A stretch of 64,000 nt of DNA. It comes from Solidesulfovibrio sp. GTDB taxonomy: Bacteria > Desulfobacterota > Desulfovibrionia > Desulfovibrionales > Desulfovibrionaceae. The notes below the pieces were generated by a model. That model was given only the letters and a program-made list of their open reading frames with translations. It did not search any database and was not told where the DNA came from. Below are positions 8,951-17,316 of the stretch, in pieces. The stretch's first letter is position 1. Every line of letters begins with the position of its first letter. Made by a program: the position numbers and the translations under genes. The stretch lies in contig NZ_JBCFBA010000011.1 of assembly GCF_038562415.1 (NCBI RefSeq), forward strand, positions 80,236-144,235. Direction: 5' to 3'.

Positions 8951-9946
8951 GTGCGCACAGCGGCGATCCTGGCCAACCCGGCCTCGGGCAAGGACATCCG
9001 ACGCCTGGTGGCCCACGGCAGCGTGTTCGACAACCAGGAGAAGGTGCGCCTGACGCGCCGGCTCCTTTTGGGCCTGGAAGCGGCCGGCGTCGCGCGGGTG
9101 CTCTACATGCCCGACGCCTACGGCATCGTGCCCCGGGCCCTGGAGGCCATCGCCCCGGCCATGGCCTGCACGCCCATCGACATGCCCCTGACCAACAGCC
9201 AGCAGGACACCATCGTCGCGGCCGGCATCGCCGAGGCCCTGGGCGCCGGGGTCATGGTGGCCCTGGGCGGCGACGGCACCAGCCGGGCCGCCTGCAAGGG
9301 TTCCATAAAAACCCCCATCCTGCCCCTGTCCACGGGCACCAACAACGTCTTCCCGGTCATGATCGAGGCCACGGTGGCCGGCCTGGCCGCCGGCATCGTG
9401 GCCTCGGGCCGTTTCCCCCCGGAAGCGACCTGCCACCGGGCGACCATGCTCGAGGTGCTCCTTAACGACGTCCCGGTCGACATCGCCCTGGTGGACGTGG
9501 CCGTCTACGACGACGTGTTCACGGCCTCGCGGGCGGTCTGGGACCTGGACAAGGTGCCCCGGCTGTTCCTGTCGCGCTGCCGGGCCGACGCCATCGGCCT
9601 GTCGGCCATCGGGGGGCAGCTGGCCCACATCACCCCCGAGGAGCCGCGCGGCCTGGCCCTGGAATTGGCCCCGGACGGCGACACGACGGTCACGGCCGCC
9701 ATCGCCCCGGGCCGCTTCGCCCGGGTTTGCATCCGCGCCGCCCGGGACATGCCGCCCGGCCAGGCCCACCCCGTCACCCTGGCCCCGTGCCTGCTCGCCG
9801 TCGACGGCGAACGGGAGGTGGCGGTGGCGCGCGGCGTGCGCGCCGCCGTGCGCCTGACCACCCTCGGCCCCTTTGTCGTGGACGTCCCCCGGGTCATGGA
9901 GCTGGCCCGCCGGGCCGGCCTTTTCATCTCCGGACAACCCGCCTGA
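8951..9946 (+). CDS. acoX: AcoX-like protein, NAD kinase fold, acetoin operon accessory
   Basis: The 331-residue protein resembles the ATP-NAD kinase/diacylglycerol kinase fold. MVALGGDGTSRA corresponds to the GGDG nucleotide-binding motif and LSTGTNNVFP to the following conserved loop. AcoX proteins recur in acetoin operons, but their exact role is not settled. The GTG start at 8951 is supported by GGAGGAGAC; an upstream ATG frame at 8885 adds a low-complexity Arg/Pro tail. The gap to acoB is 72 bases, within the operon. Whether it phosphorylates NAD(H) or another ligand cannot be read from sequence. Confidence 0.8.
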   Translation: MRTAAILANPASGKDIRRLVAHGSVFDNQEKVRLTRRLLLGLEAAGVARVLYMPDAYGIVPRALEAIAPAMACTPIDMPLTNSQQDTIVAAGIAEALGAGVMVALGGDGTSRAACKGSIKTPILPLSTGTNNVFPVMIEATVAGLAAGIVASGRFPPEATCHRATMLEVLLNDVPVDIALVDVAVYDDVFTASRAVWDLDKVPRLFLSRCRADAIGLSAIGGQLAHITPEEPRGLALELAPDGDTTVTAAIAPGRFARVCIRAARDMPPGQAHPVTLAPCLLAVDGEREVAVARGVRAAVRLTTLGPFVVDVPRVMELARRAGLFISGQPA

Positions 9947-9965
9947 ACCCCGCAAGGAGAACGCC

Positions 9966-10271
9966 ATGGACACCATTCTCAAGGCCGCCTTCATCTTCAT
10001 CGCCCCCGAGGCCGATCCGGCCGTCCACCGGGCCTGGACCCGCACGCCCAAGGTGCACCTGCTCACCGTCGGCGTCGCGAACTACGCCCAGGCCGAGGCC
10101 CTGGCCAAGGAACTCGTGGACGCCGAAGGCATCGCCGCCATCGAGCTGTGCGGCGGCTTCGGCAACGCCGGCACGGCCCGCATCGCCGCCGCCGTGCCGG
10201 TGCCGGTCGGCGCCGTGCGCTTCGACATCCACCCGGGGCTCGGCAACGTCAGCGGCGACGCCCTGTTTTAG
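9966..10271 (+). CDS. DUF6506-like small conserved protein
   Basis: This 101-residue soluble protein contains AAFIFIAPEADPAVHRAW, LTVGVANYAQAEALAKELVD and IELCGGFGNAGTARIAAAV, ending VGAVRFDIHPGLGNV. I associate this pattern with the DUF6506 family, whose function is unknown. The conserved Cys-Gly-Gly-Phe-Gly segment looks like a ligand or active-site loop. It is the last gene of the first acetoin transcription unit, 19 bases after acoX. Family assignment is from memory of the motif, so moderate confidence. Confidence 0.55.
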   Translation: MDTILKAAFIFIAPEADPAVHRAWTRTPKVHLLTVGVANYAQAEALAKELVDAEGIAAIELCGGFGNAGTARIAAAVPVPVGAVRFDIHPGLGNVSGDALF

Positions 10272-10305
10272 CCTCTGGCCGGGGGGATGTCCCGATGGCG
10301 AACAC

Positions 10306-10322
10306 TGTTCGCGAATCGAACA
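10306..10322. promoter_or_regulatory. Third TGTTC-N7-GAACA activator site, upstream of thiC
   Basis: TGTTCGCGAATCGAACA has the same architecture as the two sites before the aco operon. It lies 75 bases before the thiC start. A weak candidate -24/-12 element (GG at 10361, GC at 10373, 10 bases between) follows, but the fit to TGGCAC/TTGC is poor, so promoter identity is uncertain. No TPP riboswitch elements are visible in the 126-base leader. Confidence 0.55.
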
Positions 10323-10397
10323 CGCCCCCCTGAAGCCCGACCTTTCCGTTCAGGCGACGCGGCCTGTTTCCGGCACCGCGCGCCGAAAAGGATTCCC

Positions 10398-11672
10398 ATG
10401 GCGCTTTTTCACCCCAATCCCCGTCTCGAAAGCGTCCTCGACCGGCATCTCGAGGCCATGGCCGCCGCCGAGGGCCTGTCCCCGGACGGCGTCGCGGCGG
10501 CCGTGGCCGCCGGCACCATGACCGTGCTGGCCAATCCCGGCCACGGCGGCGTGCGCCCGACGCTCATCGGCCAGCCGGCCGCCATCAAGGTCAACGCCAA
10601 CATCGGCACCTCGCCGTTGCTTAACGACGCGGCCATGGAGGGCGAGAAGCTGCGCATCTGCGAAACGGCCGGCGCCGACACGGTCATGGACCTGTCCACG
10701 GCCGGCGACCTGGACGCCATCCGCCGGGGCATGCTGGCCGCCACCTTCCTGCCGCTGGGCACCGTGCCGGTCTACGCCGTGGCCAACCGCTACATCGCCG
10801 CCGAGGCCGATCCGGCCGGCATGACCGAGGACGAGATCCTCGCCGAGATCGAAAAGCAGGCCGCCCAGGGCGTGGACTTCATGACCGTGCACTGCGGGGT
10901 GACGGCCCGGGCCGTGGACCTGTCCCGGGAAGAGGAGCGCGTCACGGGCATCGTCTCCCGGGGCGGCGCCATTCTGGCCCGCTGGATGCGCCGCAACGGC
11001 CGGGAAAACCCCTTTTACGGCCGCTTCGACGACATCCTGGACATCGCCCGGGCGCACAACGTGGTCTTAAGCCTCGGCGACGGCCTGCGGCCCGGGGCCG
11101 GGGCCGACGCCGGCGACGCCGCCCAGTGGGAGGAGGTCATCGAGCTGGGCCGGCTGGCCCGCCGGGCCAGGGCCCGGGGGGTGCAGGTCATGATCGAGGG
11201 GCCGGGCCATGTGCCGCTTAACCTCGTCGGCGCCCACATCCAGTGCATCAAGCGCCTGACGGCCCAGGCGCCGCTCTACGTCCTGGGCCCCCTGACCACG
11301 GACTGCGCCCCGGGCTACGACCACATCGGCGCGGCCATCGGCGGCGCCCTGGCCGGCACCTTCGGCGCGGACTTCCTGTGCTACGTCACCCCGGCCGAGC
11401 ACCTGACGCTGCCCTGCGCCGACGACGTGCGCCAGGGCATCATGGCCTCGCGCATCGCCGCCCAGGCCGCCGAGACGGCCCGGGGCCGGGAGCGGGCCGT
11501 CTCCCGAAACCGCGACATGTCCCGGGCGCGCAAGGCCCTGGACTGGGAGGCCATGGCCGAGCTGGCCATCGATCCGGCCCTGGTGCGCGAACGCCGCCGG
11601 CAATTCGGCCATCAAAAGGAATGCGCCATGTGCGGCAAGTTCTGCGCCGTGCGCATGCAGGACGGGCTGTGA
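10398..11672 (+). CDS. thiC: ThiC, phosphomethylpyrimidine synthase (radical SAM, thiamine pyrimidine)
   Basis: The 424-residue product matches the short ThiC form across its length: KVNANIGTSP, GADTVMDLSTAGDLDAIRR, DFMTVHCGVTARA, VSRGGAILARWM, LSLGDGLRPGAGAD, VMIEGPGHVPLN, GPLTTDCAPGYDHI and DFLCYVTPAEHL. The C-terminal cluster cysteines are C409, C412 and C416 (CX2CX3C). ThiC converts aminoimidazole ribotide to the thiamine pyrimidine. Its place inside an acetoin locus fits a local TPP supply for the E1 enzyme. A ThiC paralogue making 5-hydroxybenzimidazole (BzaF-type) is an alternative, but no benzimidazole or cobamide gene is near. Confidence 0.85.
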   Translation: MALFHPNPRLESVLDRHLEAMAAAEGLSPDGVAAAVAAGTMTVLANPGHGGVRPTLIGQPAAIKVNANIGTSPLLNDAAMEGEKLRICETAGADTVMDLSTAGDLDAIRRGMLAATFLPLGTVPVYAVANRYIAAEADPAGMTEDEILAEIEKQAAQGVDFMTVHCGVTARAVDLSREEERVTGIVSRGGAILARWMRRNGRENPFYGRFDDILDIARAHNVVLSLGDGLRPGAGADAGDAAQWEEVIELGRLARRARARGVQVMIEGPGHVPLNLVGAHIQCIKRLTAQAPLYVLGPLTTDCAPGYDHIGAAIGGALAGTFGADFLCYVTPAEHLTLPCADDVRQGIMASRIAAQAAETARGRERAVSRNRDMSRARKALDWEAMAELAIDPALVRERRRQFGHQKECAMCGKFCAVRMQDGL

Positions 11673-11700
11673 AGGCGCGGCCCGCCCCGCGCCCGGCCGG

Positions 11701-11735
11701 TGTTCGCTTGCGGAACACTGTCGCGAAGGCGAACA
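11701..11735. promoter_or_regulatory. Fourth TGTTC-N7-GAACA site with an adjacent imperfect copy, upstream of budC
   Basis: TGTTCGCTTGCGGAACA (11701-11717, arms extend one base each side) is followed at 11719-11735 by TGTCG-N7-GAACA, one arm imperfect. The pair begins 121 bases upstream of the sigma-54 promoter at 11822. It is the same motif as before acoC and thiC, which links this second operon to the same activator. Confidence 0.65.
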
Positions 11736-11821
11736 GCCTTCGGGACTCCAACCGAACACTCCCGACCGCCCGCAAGGCCGGTCGCCCGTGGTTCGCCAAT
11801 GAAAACGCCGCCCGCGAAGCG

Positions 11822-11837
11822 TGGCATGTCCCTTGCT
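11822..11837 (+). promoter_or_regulatory. Sigma-54 promoter of the budC-acoC2-acoL-lip operon
   Basis: TGGCATGTCCCTTGCT fits TGGCAY-N5-TTGCW, the sigma-54 -24/-12 consensus, with correct spacing. It lies 141 bases before the SDR gene and downstream of the inverted-repeat pair at 11701-11735. It is the best candidate promoter for the long plus-strand gene series that follows. Confidence 0.78.
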
Positions 11838-11977
11838 ATCTCTGTCTTTCAGGCATGGCACGACGTCTCGTCTGCATGACAATGGACCGAAAGCAAAGGG
11901 AAACGGTCCACGGCAAGCAACCTCTCCGGTTTTCCCAGGCATAAGGCAAAAAACCTCAATACCAAGGAGTCGTGACG

Positions 11978-12757
11978 ATGGCTATTGACGGAAAAATCGC
12001 GCTGGTCACCGGTTCCGCCCAGGGTATCGGCCGGGGCATTGCATTGCGCCTGGCCGCCGACGGCGCGAATATCGCCCTCGTCGACCTCAAAAAAGACAAG
12101 CTGGCCGCCGTGGCCAAGGAAATCGAAGGCCTGGGCCGCAAGGCCACCGTCTTTGGCGCCGACGTCTCCGACCGCGCCCAGGTCTATGCCGCCATCGACC
12201 ACGCCGAGGCCGCGCTCGGAGGCTTCGACATCATGGTCAACAACGCCGGCATCGCCCAGGTCAAGGCCCTGGCCGACGTCACGCCCGAGGAAATCGAACT
12301 GATCTTTCGGATCAACGTCTTCGGCGTGCTCTGGGGCATCCAGGCCGCCGCCGCCAAGTTCCTGGCCAGAAAGCGGAAAGGCAAGATCATCAGCGCCTCC
12401 TCCATCGCCGGCCACGACGGCTTCGCGCTCATCGGCGCCTACTCGGCCACGAAATTCGCCGTGCGCGGCCTGACCCAGGCCGCCGCCCGCGAGTACGCCG
12501 CCGCCGGCATCACGGTCAACGCCTACTGCCCGGGCGTGGTGGACACCGACATGTGGGACGGCATCGACAAGGGCTTCCAGAAGGTCACCGGCGCCGCGCC
12601 CAGGGAAACCTACAACAAGTACTGCGCCGGCATCGCCCTGGGCCGGCCCGAAACCCCGGCCGACGTGGCCGCCCTGGTGTCTTTCCTGGCCGGGCCGGAT
12701 TCCGACTACATGACCGGCCAGGCCGTGCTCATCGACGGCGGCATGGTCTACCGCTGA
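11978..12757 (+). CDS. budC: Short-chain dehydrogenase: acetoin(diacetyl) reductase / 2,3-butanediol dehydrogenase
   Basis: The 259-residue SDR has the cofactor motif TGSAQGIG (residues 11-18), NNAG, the catalytic Ser in ISASSIAG and the YSATK catalytic Tyr/Lys. The stretch AYCPGVVDTDMWDGIDKGF with LGRPETPADVAALVSFLAGPDSDYMTGQ is characteristic of BudC/ButA-type acetoin reductases. These interconvert acetoin with meso- or (S,S)-2,3-butanediol using NAD(H). It opens the second transcription unit behind a sigma-54 promoter. Together with the zinc dehydrogenase at 26447 it would let the cell oxidise different butanediol stereoisomers to acetoin. Exact stereospecificity is not readable here. Confidence 0.85.
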   Translation: MAIDGKIALVTGSAQGIGRGIALRLAADGANIALVDLKKDKLAAVAKEIEGLGRKATVFGADVSDRAQVYAAIDHAEAALGGFDIMVNNAGIAQVKALADVTPEEIELIFRINVFGVLWGIQAAAAKFLARKRKGKIISASSIAGHDGFALIGAYSATKFAVRGLTQAAAREYAAAGITVNAYCPGVVDTDMWDGIDKGFQKVTGAAPRETYNKYCAGIALGRPETPADVAALVSFLAGPDSDYMTGQAVLIDGGMVYR

Positions 12758-12810
12758 GGCCGGGCCGCGGCACCGGGCCGGACACAGCAAGCAACCGGAG
12801 GAACAAGGCA

Positions 12811-14172
12811 GTGAGCGTAACGGTATCGATGCCCAAACTGGGCCTGACCATGAAGACCGGCAAGGTCTCCAAATGGCTCAAGGCCGAGGGGGACGCGGTC
12901 AAAAAGGGCGAAGCCCTTTTCGAGGTCGAAACGGACAAGATCACCAACACCGTGGAGGCCCCCGAGGACGGCATCCTCTACCAGATCGTGGTGCCGGCCG
13001 GCGCGACGGTGCCGGTGGGGCTGGTGCTCGGGGTCATCGCCTCGCCGGGCGAGGCCCCCGAGCGCCTCGAGGCCGGCCAGGCCGGCGACGCCCCGGCCGG
13101 TGGCGCGGCCAAGGCGGCGGCCAGGCCGGCCAGCCCGGCCACGGCCGCCACCCCGGCCGCGCCCAGGGAAATCGTCGCCTCCCCGGCGGCCAAGCGCCTG
13201 GCCCGGGAGCTCGGGGTGGACCTGGCCACGGTCGCCGGCGGCGGCCCCGGCGGGCGCATCCGGGAAGAGGACGTCACCGCCCATCACGAGGCCGCCTCGA
13301 AACTCCCGAAAATCACCCCCCTGGCCGCGGTCATCGCCGCCAAGGCCGGCCTCGACATCCGCACCGTCACCGGCACGGGCGAGCGCGGCAAGATCACCCG
13401 CGAGGACGTGGAGCGGGCGCTCCATCCCGAATCGGCCGAAACGCCGGCGCCGGACGCCGCCGCCGCGACGGGCGCGACCGCGGAGGTGACCGTGGTGCCC
13501 ATGACCGGCCTGCGCCGGGCCATCGCCGACAACATGGCGGCCAGCCTGGCCCAGGCGGCCCAGTTGACGCTTATAACGGAAGTCGACGCCACCGAAAGCC
13601 TGGCTTTCCTGGCCACCGTGCGGGCCATGCACCAAAAGGACCCGTCGTTTCGGGTCTCCGTAAACGACATCCTGATCCTGGCCACCTCCCGGGCGCTGAC
13701 GCGCTTCCCGATGATGAACGCGACCCAGGTCGGCGACGACATCCATATCCACGCCGACGTCAACATGGGCGTGGCCGTGGCCATCGAGGGCGGGCTCATC
13801 GTGCCGGTACTGCGCGCGGCCCACAGGAAAAGCCTGACCCGGATCGCCCGCGAGGCCCGGGAACTCGCCGGCAAGGCCCGCACGGGCAGCCTCACCGCCG
13901 ACGACCTGGCCGGCGGCACCTTCACCATCTCCAACATGAGCCGCTCGCCGGTGGATTTCTTCACCCCCATCCTCAAGCCCACCGAGACGGGCATCCTGGG
14001 CGTGGGCCGCGTGGTGGACAAGCCGGTGGTCCGCAAGGGCGAGATCACTATCCGCTCCATGATGGGCCTGAGCCTCACCTTCGACCACCGGGTCATCGAC
14101 GGCGCCCCGGCCGGCGAATTCCTGAAACTGTTGTGCCAGTACGTGGAGCAGCCCTCGCTCATTTTGTTCTAA
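12811..14172 (+). CDS. acoC: Second acetoin dehydrogenase E2 with tandem subunit-binding domains
   Basis: The 453-residue E2 begins with a lipoyl domain (acceptor K43 in VETDKIT). It then has two consecutive peripheral subunit-binding domains: about 127-165 (ASPAAKRLARELGVDL ... GRIREEDV) and about 172-208 (ITPLAAVIAAKAGLDI ... GKITREDVERAL). The acyltransferase core (about 230-453) ends with the canonical DHRVIDG catalytic motif. The first E2 has only one binding domain and a variant HMVTDG motif. The GTG start has GGAGGAACAAGGCA upstream. It is followed by the E3 gene, so this copy is paired with E3 while the first copy is paired with E1. Confidence 0.9.
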   Translation: MSVTVSMPKLGLTMKTGKVSKWLKAEGDAVKKGEALFEVETDKITNTVEAPEDGILYQIVVPAGATVPVGLVLGVIASPGEAPERLEAGQAGDAPAGGAAKAAARPASPATAATPAAPREIVASPAAKRLARELGVDLATVAGGGPGGRIREEDVTAHHEAASKLPKITPLAAVIAAKAGLDIRTVTGTGERGKITREDVERALHPESAETPAPDAAAATGATAEVTVVPMTGLRRAIADNMAASLAQAAQLTLITEVDATESLAFLATVRAMHQKDPSFRVSVNDILILATSRALTRFPMMNATQVGDDIHIHADVNMGVAVAIEGGLIVPVLRAAHRKSLTRIAREARELAGKARTGSLTADDLAGGTFTISNMSRSPVDFFTPILKPTETGILGVGRVVDKPVVRKGEITIRSMMGLSLTFDHRVIDGAPAGEFLKLLCQYVEQPSLILF

Positions 14173-14219
14173 GGCAGCGCCCCGCCAGTGCCGGGGAGAA
14201 AACCGAAGAGGTGACAGGC

Positions 14220-15596
14220 ATGTACGATGTGATCGTGATCGGCGGCGGCTCGGGCGGCTACGCGGGGGCCATCAGGGCCTCGCAACTCGGCGGCAAGGTC
14301 GCGCTTATCGAAGGCGGCCAGATGGGCGGCACCTGCGTCAACCGGGGCTGCATCCCGAGCAAGATCTGGCTGCACGCCGCCGCCATCCTGGACCAGACCC
14401 GCAAGGCCGGCGAATTCGGCATCAAGGCCTCGGTCGATGCCCTCGACCTGGCCGCCATCACGGACCGCAAGAACGGGGTGTCGAGCGACATCCGCATGGG
14501 CATGGAGGCGTTGCTGCAAAACAACGGCGTGGACGTCATCCGCGGCCGGGGCACGCTCAAAAGCGGGAGGGAAGTCCTGGTCGACGGCCAGGTCGTTGCC
14601 GGCAAAAACATCATCATCGCCACGGGCAGCTCCCTGGCCGTCCCCGACGTGCCCGGCCTGGCCGAGGCGGCCTGGACCAGCGACCAGCTCCTGGAGGCCA
14701 CGGCCATCCCGGCCTCGGTCCTGGTGACCGACCCCGGCTTCATCGGCGTCGAGTTGGCCTTCCTGCTGGCCGTGTTCGGGGCCAAGGTGACCATCGCCGT
14801 GCCCACGCCGCGCATCCTGCCGGCCGAGGACCAGGACACCAGCCAGCGCCTCGCCCAGTCCCTGCGCGAACGCGGCGTCACGATCCTCACGCGCCAGACC
14901 CTGGCCTCGGTGGCCCCGGCCGGCGACGGCTTCGCCTGCCTGCTGTCCGGCAACGGCAAGGAGCAGGCCGTGGAAGTGGCCAAGGTGCTCGTCTCCACGC
15001 GCAAACCCAACGTCGAGGGCCTTGGCCTGGAAGCGCTCGGCATCAAGCGCAAGGACGACGGCGGCATCGCGGTCGATGACCGCCTGCGCACGGCCGTGCC
15101 CACGGTCTACGCCATCGGCGACGCCACCGGCGGGCTGATGCTCAGCCACGGCGCCTCCTCCATGGCCGTGTGCGCCGCCGAGAACTGCCTGGGCCAGGGC
15201 GGCAAATACGCCGCCCACCTGGTGACCCGGGCCCTGTGGACCGTGCCGCAGATGGGCGCGGTGGGCCTGTCCGAGGAAGAGGCCGAGAAGCGGGGCCTCA
15301 ATGTCGAGGTCGGCGGCTTCCCCTACTCCATCAACGGCTACGCCATGCTGCGCGGCGAGGTGGACGGCGCGGTGAAAATCGTCACCGACGCGGATACCGG
15401 CGAGATCCTCGGCGTGCACATCGTCGGCGGCGCGGCCACCGAAACCATCGGCGAGGCGGTGCTCGCCATGCAGCTCGAATGTACCGTGGCCGAGCTGGCC
15501 CGGGGCATCCGCGTCCACCCGGCCTTTTGCGAGACCGTGGTCGACGCCGCCCGGGACGCCGCCGGTTGGGCCCTGTACCTGCCCAGGCGTTCGTGA
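14220..15596 (+). CDS. acoL: Dihydrolipoyl dehydrogenase (E3) of the acetoin dehydrogenase complex
   Basis: The 458-residue flavoprotein has the FAD motif GGGSGGYAGA (8-17) and the redox-active disulfide GGTCVNRGCIPSK (C39, C44). It also has an NAD-domain region around 170-200, the second FAD motif VYAIGDATGG, and a C-terminal dimer domain with HPAFCE corresponding to the catalytic His-Glu pair. The NAD-binding region reads VTDPGFIGVELAF, slightly unlike the usual GGGxIGxE. It reoxidises the dihydrolipoyl arm of E2 with NAD+. Being next to the second E2 argues for service to acetoin dehydrogenase rather than to another keto-acid complex. Confidence 0.9.
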   Translation: MYDVIVIGGGSGGYAGAIRASQLGGKVALIEGGQMGGTCVNRGCIPSKIWLHAAAILDQTRKAGEFGIKASVDALDLAAITDRKNGVSSDIRMGMEALLQNNGVDVIRGRGTLKSGREVLVDGQVVAGKNIIIATGSSLAVPDVPGLAEAAWTSDQLLEATAIPASVLVTDPGFIGVELAFLLAVFGAKVTIAVPTPRILPAEDQDTSQRLAQSLRERGVTILTRQTLASVAPAGDGFACLLSGNGKEQAVEVAKVLVSTRKPNVEGLGLEALGIKRKDDGGIAVDDRLRTAVPTVYAIGDATGGLMLSHGASSMAVCAAENCLGQGGKYAAHLVTRALWTVPQMGAVGLSEEEAEKRGLNVEVGGFPYSINGYAMLRGEVDGAVKIVTDADTGEILGVHIVGGAATETIGEAVLAMQLECTVAELARGIRVHPAFCETVVDAARDAAGWALYLPRRS

Positions 15597-15699
15597 CGGA
15601 CCCCACGAACCGCCCGGGCGAACAAGGAAACCGATGGAGGCTTTTCTCTCCAGGGCCTCCACGGTTTCCCCATGAACCACGCAAGGACCGGACAGGCTT

Positions 15700-17265
15700 A
15701 TGCGAGCGATCCCCACTGCGGACGGCCAATCCCCCATCACGGACCTCGACGTGACGGAACTCGGGCTTGTCCCCTACGACACGGCCCTTGCGCTCCAACG
15801 GCGCCTCGTCGACCGGCGCATCGCCGACGAGGCCCCGGACAGGCTCCTGCTCCTCGAACACCCGCCGGTGATCACCCTGGGCACGGGCGGCGACGAAGCC
15901 GACGTCGTGGCCGACGCGGTCACGCTACGGGAAAAAGGCGTGGCCGTCATGCGTACGGAACGCGGCGGCAAGGCCACCTTCCACGGCCCCGGCCAACTCG
16001 TGGCCTACCCCATCCTCAAGCTGCGCGAAAAGGACCTGCACGCCTATTTGCGGCGCATGCTCGACGTGGTGGCGGCGCTGCTCGCCTCCTACGGCCTTTC
16101 GCCCCGACTCGGGCTTCGCGGCCCGGGGGTGTGGGTCGACGGGGCCAAGATCGCCAGCATCGGCCTGGCCGTGCGCAAATGGGTGACCTTCCACGGCGTG
16201 GCGCTCAACGTGAACACGGACCTCGGCTGGTTTTCGCTGATCACCCCCTGCGGCTACGCCGGGGAACGCATGACCTCCATGCGGGAGCTTTTGGGCGAGC
16301 CCATGGACATGGACGACGTCACGGCGCGTTACGTGCGGGAGTTCCGCCGGGTTTTCGGCTACCCCCGGCCGGCTTGCCGGGGTTCCCGACTCCCCGCCCG
16401 GCCGGACTGGCTGCGTGTGCCGGCCCCCGATCCGGCCCCGGCCGGTCGCATGGAGGCCCTGCTTACCCGCCTGCATCTCGGCACGGTCTGTCAGGAAGCC
16501 AACTGCCCCAACATCGGCGAGTGCTTCAGCCGGGGCACCTCGACCTTCCTGATCCTCGGCACGGTCTGCACGCGCGGCTGTCGCTACTGCGCCGTGGAAA
16601 AGGGCCTGCCCCGGCCGTTTGATCCGCGGGAGCCGGAGCGCGTGGCCCGGGCCGTGGCCGCCCTTGGCCTGCGCCATGCCGTGGTCACCTCGGTCACCCG
16701 CGACGACCTGCCCGACGGTGGAGCCGAACAGTTCGCCCGCACCATCGCCGCCATCCGAAAGCACTGCCCGGACACCACCGTGGAAGTGCTCGTGCCCGAT
16801 TTCGCCGGCAGCGCATCGGCCCTGGACACGGTCCGCCAGGCCCGGCCCGACGTGTTTAACCACAACATCGAGACCGTGCGCCGCCTGTTTCCCACAGTGC
16901 GCCCCAAGGCGGACTACGCCCTGTCCCTGGCTATCCTTGGCCGGGCGGCCGCCGCCGGGCTCGCCGTCAAATCCGGGCTCATGCTCGGGCTTGGCGAAAC
17001 CGACGCCGAGATCGCCGCGACCCTCGGCGACCTGCGCGCCGCCGGCTGCCGCCAAGTGACCCTGGGCCAGTACCTCGCCCCGACACCCGCCCACGCCCCC
17101 GTCGAGCGCTATGTCACGCCGGCCGCCTTCGCCGCCTGGGCGGACACGGCCCGGGCCATGGGTTTCGACGACGTCGCGGCCGGGCCGCTGGTGCGCAGTT
17201 CCTACCGGGCCGAGGCCATGCTGCGGCCACGGCCGACGGCAACCGACCGGGCGCGGGTCGCCTGA
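15700..17265 (+). CDS. LipB-LipA fusion: octanoyltransferase joined to lipoyl synthase
   Basis: A single 521-residue frame encodes both classical steps of lipoate synthesis. Residues 1-225 are LipB: LLLEHPPVITLG, RGGKATFHGPGQLVAYPIL, with the catalytic Lys150 in DGAKIASIG and Cys184 in TPCG. Residues from about 230 (RPDWLRVPAP) are LipA: the auxiliary cluster C264-x4-C269-x5-C275, the radical SAM motif C290-x3-C294-x2-C297 and the terminal RSSY. All key residues of both enzymes are present, so both halves are probably active. LipB moves octanoate from acyl carrier protein to a lipoyl-domain lysine; LipA inserts two sulfurs. No stop codon or frameshift interrupts the joint. It sits 103 bases after E3, in the same direction. 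Confidence 0.92.
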   Translation: MRAIPTADGQSPITDLDVTELGLVPYDTALALQRRLVDRRIADEAPDRLLLLEHPPVITLGTGGDEADVVADAVTLREKGVAVMRTERGGKATFHGPGQLVAYPILKLREKDLHAYLRRMLDVVAALLASYGLSPRLGLRGPGVWVDGAKIASIGLAVRKWVTFHGVALNVNTDLGWFSLITPCGYAGERMTSMRELLGEPMDMDDVTARYVREFRRVFGYPRPACRGSRLPARPDWLRVPAPDPAPAGRMEALLTRLHLGTVCQEANCPNIGECFSRGTSTFLILGTVCTRGCRYCAVEKGLPRPFDPREPERVARAVAALGLRHAVVTSVTRDDLPDGGAEQFARTIAAIRKHCPDTTVEVLVPDFAGSASALDTVRQARPDVFNHNIETVRRLFPTVRPKADYALSLAILGRAAAAGLAVKSGLMLGLGETDAEIAATLGDLRAAGCRQVTLGQYLAPTPAHAPVERYVTPAAFAAWADTARAMGFDDVAAGPLVRSSYRAEAMLRPRPTATDRARVA

Positions 17266-17316
17266 CAATCCGGCGGCGCGGCAACGGCAGCCCGCCGCCA
17301 CGAAAGGATCGGACGC

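Noticed and set aside
10272..10397. TPP riboswitch before thiC
   Set aside because: The conserved CTGAGA and ACCTGATC-type elements are not visible; instead there is a TGTTC-N7-GAACA site.
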